From: Anaerolineae bacterium
GTDB lineage: Bacteria > Chloroflexota > Anaerolineae > CG2-30-64-16
Reading direction: 5' to 3'
Length of the DNA: 8,591 nucleotides
Assembly: GCA_025454565.1 (NCBI GenBank)
Contig: JALOOE010000066.1
Location: 1-8,591 of the forward strand
The notes under the pieces are model-generated. The model had not been told where the DNA came from. It did no database searches and saw only the letters and a program-made list of their open reading frames with translations. Numbering within the stretch: position 1 is the stretch's first letter; every line of letters starts with the position of its first letter. A program made the position numbers and the translations under genes. Positions 1 to 4,889 of this stretch are shown one piece after another.

Positions 1-482
1 GCCTGCTCCAGCAGGCAATTCTCCTCATAGAACTTAGCGAACTTCCCATCGATGATCTTGGCGATGATTTCGGGCGGCTTGCTGGCGTCGAGGATTTGGG
101 CCTCGTACGTCTGGCGTTCCTGCTCGATGATTTCCGCCGGGATATCTTCGACGCGCACCCATTGCGGGCGTGCGGCGACGACCTGCATCGCCAAGTCCCG
201 GCACAATGTCTGGAAGGCGTCGGTGCGAGCGACGAAGTCGCTCTCGCAGTTGACCTCGACCAGCGCAGCCACCTTGCTTCCGGTGTGGATGTAGTGGCCG
301 ACCAGCCCTTCCTTGGCCTCACGCGTGGCCTTCTTGGCCGCCGCGGCCAGCCCTTTTTCGCGCAGCATTTCGGTGGCTTTGTTGACATCGCCACCTGCCG
401 CCTCCAGGGTTTTGCGGCAGTCTAACACGCCCGCGCCGGTGGCCTGGCGCAAGTCCTTCACCATTTGTGCTGTGATTTCCAC
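1..482 (-). CDS. tsf: Translation elongation factor Ts, C-terminal part outside the window
   Basis: EF-Ts is the cytoplasmic guanine-nucleotide exchange factor that recycles EF-Tu-GDP to EF-Tu-GTP during translation elongation. I translated this by hand from the minus strand. It starts with VEITAQMVKDLRQATGAGVL, the N-terminal UBA-like helix segment that contacts EF-Tu. The family signature of the core, VNCESDFVAR, follows at residues 77-86. The last visible residues are a KFYEENCLLEQ segment that also fits the family. The start is GTG at 482-480 because an AAGGAG Shine-Dalgarno lies 8 nt upstream and the reading begins exactly with the family N-terminus. About 160 residues are visible and the gene continues past base 1, so I cannot tell a short (about 200 aa) from a long (about 280 aa) type. 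It follows rpsB by 88 nt, the usual rpsB-tsf order, so co-transcription is likely, with a repeat hairpin between them. Confidence 0.95.
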   Translation of the reverse strand, partial: MEITAQMVKDLRQATGAGVLDCRKTLEAAGGDVNKATEMLREKGLAAAAKKATREAKEGLVGHYIHTGSKVAALVEVNCESDFVARTDAFQTLCRDLAMQVVAARPQWVRVEDIPAEIIEQERQTYEAQILDASKPPEIIAKIIDGKFAKFYEENCLLEQ

Positions 483-504
483 GAAAAGTACTCCTTACCA
501 GGTA

Positions 505-570
505 TCAGGGGCAGGAGTCAGGGATCAGGGGCCGGGTTCTGACTCCTGATCCCTGATTCCTGATCCCTGC
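505..570. repeat. 7-nt tandem-word inverted repeat between rpsB and tsf (locus 1)
   Basis: Reading the minus strand directly after the rpsB TAA, the sequence runs GCAGGGA-TCAGGAA-TCAGGGA, then TCAGGAG-TCAG: a degenerate tandem repeat of period 7. A loop of 11 nt and the inverted copy follow. The best arms are 512-531 and 543-562, where 18 of 20 positions pair. The hairpin fills nearly all of the rpsB-tsf spacer and ends just before the tsf Shine-Dalgarno. It has no following T-run, so it is not a standard intrinsic terminator. It may limit read-through, protect the rpsB 3' end, or set the S2:EF-Ts ratio. The structure is seen directly; the role is inference. Confidence 0.8.
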
Positions 571-1440
571 TTATTCGCTTTCTACCGTCTCGCCGTCCAC
601 GCCGCGCGCCAGCCGGGCTAAGATAGATGGCCCGAGGAACTCGTCTTCGCTGATCGTGTCCTGCGCATCGCCGGGCTCCGGCTTGACTTCCTCGACTACT
701 TCTTCCACCTCATACGCTTCGGGGCGAGCTGCCGCGCGATCTGCCTCATCCACCGCACGCATTTGCAGGCCCTCGATGACGGCGTCGGCCATCTTGCCGG
801 CCATCAGCTTGATGGCCCGGATGGCGTCGTCGTTGGACGGGATCGGGTAGTCAACCGGATCGGGGTCGGCGTTGGTGTCCACCATCGCCACGATGGGAAT
901 GTGCAGCTTGTTGGCCTCTTCCACCGCCAGCGATTCCCGCGTGACGTCCACGATGAACAGTGCATCGGGGACGTGGCCCATGTTGCGCAGCCCGCCGATG
1001 CGCAGCTCCAGGCGCGCCAATTCGCTGCGCAGGAGCAGCGCTTCCTTCTTGGGGAGGCGATCCAACTCGCCCCGCGTCGATCGGCGCTCGAGGTCAACCA
1101 TATACTCGACGCGGCTGCGAATCGTGCGGAAGTTGGTCAGGGTGCCGCCGAGCCAGCGCTGCGTTACGTAGGGCATACCGCAGCGGTCGGCCTCGGCCTT
1201 GATGGTTTCCTGGGCCTGCTTCTTGGTGCCGACAAAGAGGACCAATCCGCCCTCGCGCACGATGTCGCGCACGGTGCCATAGGCGGTGTTGACCTGCCGC
1301 ATGGTTTGCTGCAGGTCGATAATGTGGATGCCGTTGCGCTCCGTGAAGATGAACGTGCGCATCTTCGGATGCCAGCGGCGCGTGCGATGCCCGAAGTGGA
1401 CACCGGCTTCCAACAACGACTTCATCGAAATGACTGACAC
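571..1440 (-). CDS. rpsB: 30S ribosomal protein S2
   Basis: Ribosomal protein S2 binds the 30S subunit between head and body with its coiled-coil domain and is needed for S1 docking and initiation in many bacteria. The 289-aa product opens with MSVISMKSLLEAGVHFGHR and shows the N-terminal family signature around RWHPKM and GIHIIDLQQT. The second signature, IPIVAMVDTNADPDPVDYPI, is followed by PSNDDAIRAI. The start is GTG at 1440-1438: a GGAGG Shine-Dalgarno at 1449-1453 sits 8 nt upstream, whereas the internal ATG (codon 6) has no site of its own. Core S2 ends near residue 240. Residues 241-289 form an acidic tail (VEEVVEEVKPEPGDAQ and SEDEFLGPS stretches), which makes the protein about 50 aa longer than E. 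coli S2. It is first of the rpsB-tsf pair, behind its own promoter and a structured leader. Confidence 0.97.
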   Translation of the reverse strand: MSVISMKSLLEAGVHFGHRTRRWHPKMRTFIFTERNGIHIIDLQQTMRQVNTAYGTVRDIVREGGLVLFVGTKKQAQETIKAEADRCGMPYVTQRWLGGTLTNFRTIRSRVEYMVDLERRSTRGELDRLPKKEALLLRSELARLELRIGGLRNMGHVPDALFIVDVTRESLAVEEANKLHIPIVAMVDTNADPDPVDYPIPSNDDAIRAIKLMAGKMADAVIEGLQMRAVDEADRAAARPEAYEVEEVVEEVKPEPGDAQDTISEDEFLGPSILARLARGVDGETVESE

Positions 1441-1587
1441 AGTGCAAGCCTCCGTTTTGAAACTTCCGCCTGCATGAGCACTGGAATCCCTCGACTGCGC
1501 CCCGTCCGTGCGGGGTAAAGGCGTGTCGAGGGCACGGCCAGCCGGAATGCAGGCGTGCAGGATGTGGGCCAGCGTTAGTTGGCCCGA
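1441..1587 (-). promoter_or_regulatory. Structured rpsB 5' leader RNA, candidate S2 autoregulatory element
   Basis: About 147 nt lie between the predicted transcript start and the rpsB GTG. Stems, given in plus-strand coordinates: a 5' hairpin 1566-1571 with 1580-1585 (6 bp, 8-nt loop), then one nested structure. The nested pairings are 1467-1475 with 1547-1555 (9 bp perfect), 1481-1484 with 1538-1541 (4 bp), 1488-1495 with 1525-1532 (8 bp perfect) and 1500-1504 with 1511-1515 (5 bp, 6-nt loop). Apical-loop bases 1506-1510 also complement 1533-1537, the strand exactly between two stems, so a pseudoknot is possible. The long stem ends 27 nt before the start codon, leaving the Shine-Dalgarno free in this fold, and no T-run follows, so control at translation fits better than attenuation. 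S2 is known to repress rpsB through its leader in E. coli; that this leader does the same is inference. Confidence 0.65.
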
Positions 1588-1593
1588 ACGGCG

Positions 1594-1622
1594 AGTATAA
1601 CATAGGGGGTGGTATCGGGCAA
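1594..1622 (-). promoter_or_regulatory. Sigma70-type promoter for rpsB-tsf
   Basis: On the minus strand a TTGCCC -35 box (1622-1617) and a TATACT -10 box (1599-1594) are separated by exactly 17 nt. They match the consensus at 4/6 and 5/6. Transcription would begin near base 1587, just before the first leader hairpin. This is the only good match I see upstream of rpsB. Confidence 0.7.
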
Positions 1623-1738
1623 GTTGCGAGGCGGCATTTCCGAATGCGAGAGCTCAGCGCACCGAGAGCGCACGAGACGGGCCACGCCGGGCGGATGGCG
1701 TTCTTGGTCCCCGATGTTGAGCGAATGACCCTAAGGAG
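1623..1738. other. Core of the divergent intergenic region, no gene seen
   Basis: This stretch separates the two outward-facing promoters. I find no start codon with a Shine-Dalgarno leading into a plausible protein. The only structure noticed is a small hairpin, GCATT-TCCG-AATGC at 1634-1647, and a short imperfect direct repeat (AGCGCACCGAG and AGCGCACGAG) near 1654-1675. Either could be an operator, but nothing supports that beyond position. Confidence 0.4.
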
Positions 1739-1768
1739 TTGTGACACGTTTTGAGAACATGGTATACT
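1739..1768 (+). promoter_or_regulatory. Sigma70-type promoter for the Trm112-like gene
   Basis: TTGTGA at 1739-1744 and TATACT at 1763-1768 are spaced by 18 nt and match the consensus at 4/6 and 5/6. The start would fall near 1775, giving an untranslated leader of about 60 nt before the ATG at 1837. It faces away from the rpsB promoter, about 115 nt from it. Confidence 0.6.
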
Positions 1769-1775
1769 TGAGGCC

Positions 1776-1810
1776 GGAAGCTGGACATCCGAGACCCCTT
1801 TCCCGCTTCC
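1776..1810 (+). other. Small hairpin in the 5' UTR of the Trm112-like gene
   Basis: GGAAGC (1776-1781) is the reverse complement of GCTTCC (1805-1810), giving a 6-bp stem with a 23-nt loop at the very 5' end of the predicted transcript. It may only stabilise the mRNA. It is short enough to arise by chance. Confidence 0.3.
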
Positions 1811-1836
1811 AGTTCTGAATATCGGAGAAGTGACGA

Positions 1837-2085
1837 ATGATCTCTCAGGATTTATTGGCAATCCTCCGCTGTCCCGCCTGTGTCTCTGGCCCCACCCGCC
1901 GCCGCAGTGCCGATCCGGGGCGTCTGGAGCTGGTGAAAGACACCTGGCTGGTATGTCAGGAGCCCGGCTGTGGCCGCAAATATCCGATTGCCGACGACAT
2001 CCCGGTGATGTTGATTGACACCGGGGATAAGTGGGTTGCCACGGCCGTGGATGACCTTCCCGTGCCGCCGCCGGCGACGGGTTGA
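1837..2085 (+). CDS. Trm112/UPF0434-family small zinc-binding protein
   Basis: This is an 82-aa protein of the Trm112p-like family. Members are small zinc-finger proteins; in eukaryotes and archaea Trm112 is an activating partner of methyltransferases acting on tRNA, rRNA and release factors. Bacterial members (YcaR-like) are mostly uncharacterised. The sequence begins MISQDLLAILRCPAC, with the first CxxC at C12/C15. A second cysteine pair, C40 and C45, is spaced CxxxxC, and the family's closing YPIADDIPVML runs from residue 49. The second pair is spread by two extra residues compared with the usual CxxC. The start is ATG at 1837, with GGAGAAG at 1824-1830 six nt upstream. The TGA lies inside the first repeat word of the terminator palindrome. 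It is the only plus-strand gene, divergent from rpsB and convergent with rnz. The family call is firm; the partner enzyme is not visible here. Confidence 0.88.
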   Translation: MISQDLLAILRCPACVSGPTRRRSADPGRLELVKDTWLVCQEPGCGRKYPIADDIPVMLIDTGDKWVATAVDDLPVPPPATG

Positions 2086-2171
2086 AGGTTGAAGGTGACA
2101 GGTCAAAGAGACCTCAGTCTACCTGAGCTTGTTGCTTATAACCTGTAACCTTCGTCTTGTAACCTTCAACC
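2080..2171. terminator. Bidirectional palindromic terminator built of 7-nt words (locus 2)
   Basis: The plus strand from the Trm112-like stop reads GGTTGAA-GGTTGAA, then GGTGACA-GGTCAAA. The far arm at 2141-2171 read in reverse is GGTTGAA-GGTTACA, then AGACGAA-GGTTACA. Both arms keep period 7 and mostly pair with each other. The centre holds a second small hairpin, CTCAG-TCTAC-CTGAG, at 2113-2127. The element fills the gap between two convergent genes, so it can end transcripts from both sides. It is purine-rich on the 5' side of each strand, like the other three such loci. Confidence 0.75.
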
Positions 2172-2180
2172 AACCAACCT

Positions 2181-3149
2181 TTACCCCGGCGCTTGAGCCT
2201 CCGGCCGTTGGCGCACATCTTCGCGTTCCAACGGCTTCTGCTTGACCACGCGAAACAGATCGAAGTCACGGGCGACCGTGGTGTCTGGGAAAATGGGCGT
2301 GGCCTCGTCGAGGATTTGTTTGCCGTTGTAGCGTCGCGAGACGTGGTGCAGCACCAGATGCTTGACGCCGGCAGTGCGCGCCAACCAGGCGCCCTGGCTT
2401 GCAGTCAGATGGCCGAACGATGCGGCAGTCTGGCGTTCCTCGTCGATGTAGGTGGCCTCAATCGCCAGCAGATCGGCTCCGGCGACCTCATCCACCAGGT
2501 CATCCACGCGGCCCGCATCGCCGATATAGACCAGACGTGCGCCGGGCACGCGGGGGCCCAGCACCTCGTCCGGATGGATCGTCCGGCCGTCGGGCAGGGT
2601 GACGGCGCGGCCAGACACCAGATCGCGCCGGATCGGGCCGGATGGCACGCCCAACGCCTCTGCCTTGTCGGCCAGGAACGGGCGGCGCTCTTTCTCTTCG
2701 AAGCTGAACCCGAACGCCTCGGTGCCCCGATGCTCGACTGAGAAGACACGTAACCGGAAAATGTCATCTTCTAACAGGACGCCGGGCGCAATCGGGTGAT
2801 AGCCCATGTGGATACGCGCCTCGCCGGCTCCGAAGACCACGCGCATCAGCTCGCGGACGCGCTGGAGCGCCCAAGCCCCGCCGTAGATCTCCATGCCCTC
2901 GATGGCTTCCCAGCGTCCGAAGGTGGATGCCAGCCCGCCCAGTCCCAGGATATGATCCAGATGGCCGTGGGTCAGCAGAATGCGATCCAGCCGCTTGAAA
3001 CCGACGCCGCTGCGCAGGATTTGGCGCTGCGTGCCCTCACCGCAATCGATGAGAAACCGATATTCGCGGTGCAAGAGCAGGGCCGACGGCAGGCCGCGCT
3101 GAATCGACGGGGCGGAGGCCGAGGTGCCGAGGAAGATGAGTTCGAACAT
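2181..3149 (-). CDS. rnz: Ribonuclease Z (tRNA 3' endonuclease)
   Basis: RNase Z is a cytoplasmic metallo-beta-lactamase-fold zinc phosphodiesterase that cuts pre-tRNA just after the discriminator base, giving the 3' end for CCA addition. The 322-aa product opens MFELIFLGTSASAPS, followed by DCGEGTQRQ at 35-43. The metal motif HxHxDH is H61-G-H63-L-D65-H66. The C-terminal half carries the typical VTLPDGRTIHPDEVLGP segment, the metal aspartate in YIGDAG, the EATY motif and the last ligand in HHVSRRY. Length and motif order fit the bacterial enzyme, which is about 305-325 aa. The start is ATG 3149-3147 with GAGG nearby. A 12-codon upstream extension from a GTG is possible in frame but is encoded by repeat sequence and lacks family similarity, so I excluded it. 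A repeat hairpin precedes the gene; the convergent terminator follows. Confidence 0.95.
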   Translation of the reverse strand: MFELIFLGTSASAPSIQRGLPSALLLHREYRFLIDCGEGTQRQILRSGVGFKRLDRILLTHGHLDHILGLGGLASTFGRWEAIEGMEIYGGAWALQRVRELMRVVFGAGEARIHMGYHPIAPGVLLEDDIFRLRVFSVEHRGTEAFGFSFEEKERRPFLADKAEALGVPSGPIRRDLVSGRAVTLPDGRTIHPDEVLGPRVPGARLVYIGDAGRVDDLVDEVAGADLLAIEATYIDEERQTAASFGHLTASQGAWLARTAGVKHLVLHHVSRRYNGKQILDEATPIFPDTTVARDFDLFRVVKQKPLEREDVRQRPEAQAPG

Positions 3150-3164
3150 GGAGACCTCTATCGG

Positions 3165-3238
3165 GGACAAAGGACGAACGACCACGGCCGAAAGTGGTGT
3201 CTAGCCGCCATCGGTCTTTTGTCCTTCGTCTTTTGTCC
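3165..3238. repeat. 7-nt tandem-word inverted repeat upstream of rnz (locus 3)
   Basis: On the minus strand GGACAAA-AGACGAA is followed by GGACAAA-AGACCGA (3238-3211). After a 38-nt loop comes the inverted copy, whose plus-strand form is GGACAAA-GGACGAA-CGAC (3165-3182). Sixteen of 18 positions of 3221-3238 pair with 3165-3182. The first arm lies inside the end of the membrane-protein ORF and the second in the gap before rnz. It may be an attenuator or processing site between the two genes. Confidence 0.75.
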
Positions 3239-3674
3239 GTAACTGCTGGATGCCGCTGCCAACCCATAGCGCGCCAAAGAAGAAGAGCAGGCCGCCGATG
3301 CCCAGCGAGAGTGGCTCGCTGCCGACCCGGAACAGCCACGCCCCAACGGCAGCGCCCGCCAGCATCACAAAGGTGCCGATCATCAAGGCGTTCATGCCGG
3401 CGCGCAGGAAGAAGGCGCGTACTCTCGGCAATCTCAGCCCTACCGTCAGGCCGGCGGCGAGGAGCGCGGTGATCTGCCACAGCAAGCCACCCCACGCGCC
3501 GAGCACGATCCCGCGTTCGATCCCAAAGTAGAGCGGCAGACCGCCGATCAGCGCGCCCCAGACGATGGGCAGCGCCTTCCGACCGGCAACGCCCGCCCCG
3601 ATCGCCGCTCCTCCCCAAAGCTCGAAGAAGGCCAGGAAGCCGAAGATGAGAAACGCGTCGAGTGTGTTGTTCAT
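3201..3674 (-). CDS. Small polytopic membrane protein of unknown function
   Basis: I do not recognise a family. The 157-aa product is strongly hydrophobic, with four to five likely membrane helices near residues 7-30, 34-52, 56-80, 93-115 and 121-142. It is rich in Gly/Ala/Phe and has Arg-rich links (RLPRVR near 81-86, LRAG near 90-93). A charged residue sits within a helix (E18 in AFFELWGG). The last 12 residues, RTKDEGQKTDGG, are hydrophilic and encoded by the 7-nt repeat words, so the native protein probably once ended near Q143-L145. The start is ATG 3674 with no good Shine-Dalgarno upstream (only TCCCCTCACC), so the start is less certain than elsewhere. It lies between the VTT-protein gene and rnz on the same strand with repeat hairpins on both sides. 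That suggests a passenger of the operon rather than a dedicated partner of either. Confidence 0.7.
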   Translation of the reverse strand: MNNTLDAFLIFGFLAFFELWGGAAIGAGVAGRKALPIVWGALIGGLPLYFGIERGIVLGAWGGLLWQITALLAAGLTVGLRLPRVRAFFLRAGMNALMIGTFVMLAGAAVGAWLFRVGSEPLSLGIGGLLFFFGALWVGSGIQQLRTKDEGQKTDGG

Positions 3675-3690
3675 GGTGAGGGGATAAAAC

Positions 3691-3770
3691 GTGCGTGAAA
3701 CGTGATGCGTGAAACGTGAGATCCTGGCACGAGGCTATCGCTTTCACGCATCACTCGTCACGTATCACTT
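3691..3770. repeat. 7-nt tandem-word inverted repeat after the VTT gene (locus 4)
   Basis: Plus strand 3694-3720 reads CGTGAAA-CGTGATG, then CGTGAAA-CGTGAG, a clear period of 7. The opposite arm (3742-3770, read in reverse) is GTGATAC-GTGACGA, then GTGATGC-GTGAAAG. A core of 13 bp is perfect (3702-3714 with 3742-3754), with a 27-nt loop. The distal arm overlaps the last codons and TGA of the VTT gene. It occupies most of the spacer before the small membrane-protein gene. Transcription termination or RNA stability is possible; no T-run is present. Confidence 0.78.
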
Positions 3771-4397
3771 CGTCAACCATTGTTCGAGCAGCGGGCTGAT
3801 CCGCATGATCGTCTCCGCGCCGATGAGCGCGATCGTTGTCGCCTTGATGACATTGCCGGCCCAGCAGGCCATCAGAAAACGCCAGGCCGGGATACGCAGC
3901 AACCCTGCAACCATGCCGACCAAATCGAAGAACGGATTCGGGAGCAGCGCCAGGAAAAAAACCGCCCACAGACCATACCGCCGTGTCCATGTGACGATCC
4001 GGGCATACCCGGCATTGTTCTCGACCAGCCCCTGGCCGCCATAGCCGGCCAGATAGCCGGTCAGCTCGCCCACGGCGGCGCCGCTGCCCATCGCCAGGCC
4101 GACCAGGAACGGGTTGAGTGTGGCGCCGGCGGCGAACGCCACTGCCAGCCCCGGCATCGGCAGGATGATCGTCGCGCTGCCGAAAACGCTGATCAAAAAA
4201 AGGCCTGGGTAGCCATAAGCTCCCAGGCCAGCCAACTGTTTGCGAAAGATGATGATGAGCGCGGAGATGATGACGGCGAACAGGATCGCCACGATGCGAC
4301 GCGTGCGTTCCATTGCGACGGACGACGAGCGGCTACCTTCAGTTGCTCTTCGCCCGTCCCCGGCCGCCCCCTCGCTCGCCGTCACCTCCGAGGCCAT
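3765..4397 (-). CDS. VTT-domain (TVP38/TMEM64, DedA-like) membrane protein
   Basis: This is a 210-aa integral membrane protein of the VTT/SNARE-associated family. Some DedA-type relatives transport undecaprenyl phosphate or lipids across the inner membrane. Visible features are a first helix at about 35-52, then the ILPMPGLAVAFAAGATLNP re-entrant-type segment. GSGAAVGELTGYLAGYGGQ follows, and then the conserved RRYGLWAVFFLALLPNPFFD stretch with its helix-breaking prolines. RIPAWRFLMACWAGN and a final helix complete it. The start at ATG 4397 gives a 1-nt gap from the stop of the upstream cyclophilin gene (TAAGATG), with GGAG just before it, so translational coupling is likely. The first 28 residues are low-complexity and hydrophilic. 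ATG at 4313 (MERTRR) would give a 182-aa form that fits the family better, but it lacks a Shine-Dalgarno. Longer readings toward 4595 are only the shadow of the cyclophilin frame. Confidence 0.85.
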   Translation of the reverse strand: MASEVTASEGAAGDGRRATEGSRSSSVAMERTRRIVAILFAVIISALIIIFRKQLAGLGAYGYPGLFLISVFGSATIILPMPGLAVAFAAGATLNPFLVGLAMGSGAAVGELTGYLAGYGGQGLVENNAGYARIVTWTRRYGLWAVFFLALLPNPFFDLVGMVAGLLRIPAWRFLMACWAGNVIKATTIALIGAETIMRISPLLEQWLTK

Positions 4398-4398
4398 C

Positions 4399-4881
4399 TT
4401 ACTCCGCTGAGATTCGCACCGACAGCATGACGTCGCCCTGCTGGATCGCGTTGACCACGTCCTGCCCCTGGGTGACTTGACCGAAAACGCTGTGCTTCCC
4501 GTCGAGCCAGGGGGTCGGCACATGCGTGATGAAGAACTGGCTGCCGTTCGTGCCCGGCCCAGCGTTCGCCATCGAGAGCACGCCGGGCTGATCATGCTTC
4601 AGCTTAGGATCGAACTCATCTTTGAAGGTGTAGCCGGGGCCGCCGCGGCCGGTTCCGGTCGGGTCGCCGGTCTGGACCATGAAGTCCGGGATCACCCGGT
4701 GGAACGTGACGCCGTCGTAGTAGCCATCGTCGGCCAGGCAGACGAAGTTGTTCACGGTGCGCGGCGCCTGCGATGCATAGAGCTTCAGGACGATGACCCC
4801 GCGATTGGTCTCGATGTTCGCCGTATACTGCTTCTTCAGGTCGATTTTTTGATCGAACGGTTTTGAATAACGTTGTGGCAT
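4399..4881 (-). CDS. Cyclophilin-type peptidyl-prolyl cis-trans isomerase, cytoplasmic form
   Basis: Cyclophilins catalyse cis-trans isomerisation of X-Pro bonds. This 160-aa protein has a short N-terminal extension and one cyclophilin domain from about residue 19. The active-site string is TFHRVIPDFMVQTGDP, with the catalytic arginine at R62 and FxxQ at 67-70. GTNGSQFFIT follows at 110-119, and PWLDGKHSVFGQV carries W125, the position of the tryptophan linked to cyclosporin binding in human CypA. All expected catalytic positions are present, so it should be active. No signal peptide is visible, so it is probably cytoplasmic. The start ATG 4881 has AGGGAA close upstream. It begins 8 nt after the lipoprotein cyclophilin gene and is followed after 1 nt by the VTT gene. 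Its N-terminal segment resembles the pre-domain segments of the neighbouring lipoprotein, suggesting local duplication. Confidence 0.95.
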   Translation of the reverse strand: MPQRYSKPFDQKIDLKKQYTANIETNRGVIVLKLYASQAPRTVNNFVCLADDGYYDGVTFHRVIPDFMVQTGDPTGTGRGGPGYTFKDEFDPKLKHDQPGVLSMANAGPGTNGSQFFITHVPTPWLDGKHSVFGQVTQGQDVVNAIQQGDVMLSVRISAE

Positions 4882-4889
4882 CAGCTTCC

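Noticed and set aside
763..1437. Long plus-strand open frame (224 codons) opposite rpsB
   Set aside because: It is fully antisense to the well-supported S2 gene, has no family similarity and its composition is that of a GC-rich shadow frame.
1441..1587. A known metabolite riboswitch in the rpsB leader
   Set aside because: I recognise none of the conserved cores of common riboswitches, and the downstream gene is a ribosomal protein.
1094..1861. Minus-strand open frame of 255 codons crossing the rpsB leader
   Set aside because: It runs through the divergent promoters and leader and then out of frame into rpsB; no motif or start site supports it.
3150..3185. Twelve-codon N-terminal extension of rnz from a GTG at 3185
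   Set aside because: It is encoded by the 7-nt repeat arm and has no match to the family N-terminus, which begins at the ATG at 3149.
505..3770. CRISPR array as an explanation for the 7-nt repeats
   Set aside because: Words are far too short, have no spacers, occur as inverted pairs and differ between loci; no cas genes are present.
505..3770. Insertion-sequence ends or MITEs as an explanation for the inverted repeats
   Set aside because: The four loci do not share sequence, lack target-site duplications I can see and consist of internal 7-nt periods instead of unique terminal repeats.
4398..4595. 66-codon N-terminal extension of the VTT protein
   Set aside because: This is another frame of the cyclophilin gene with Ser/Arg-rich shadow composition; the coupled ATG at 4397 has its own Shine-Dalgarno.
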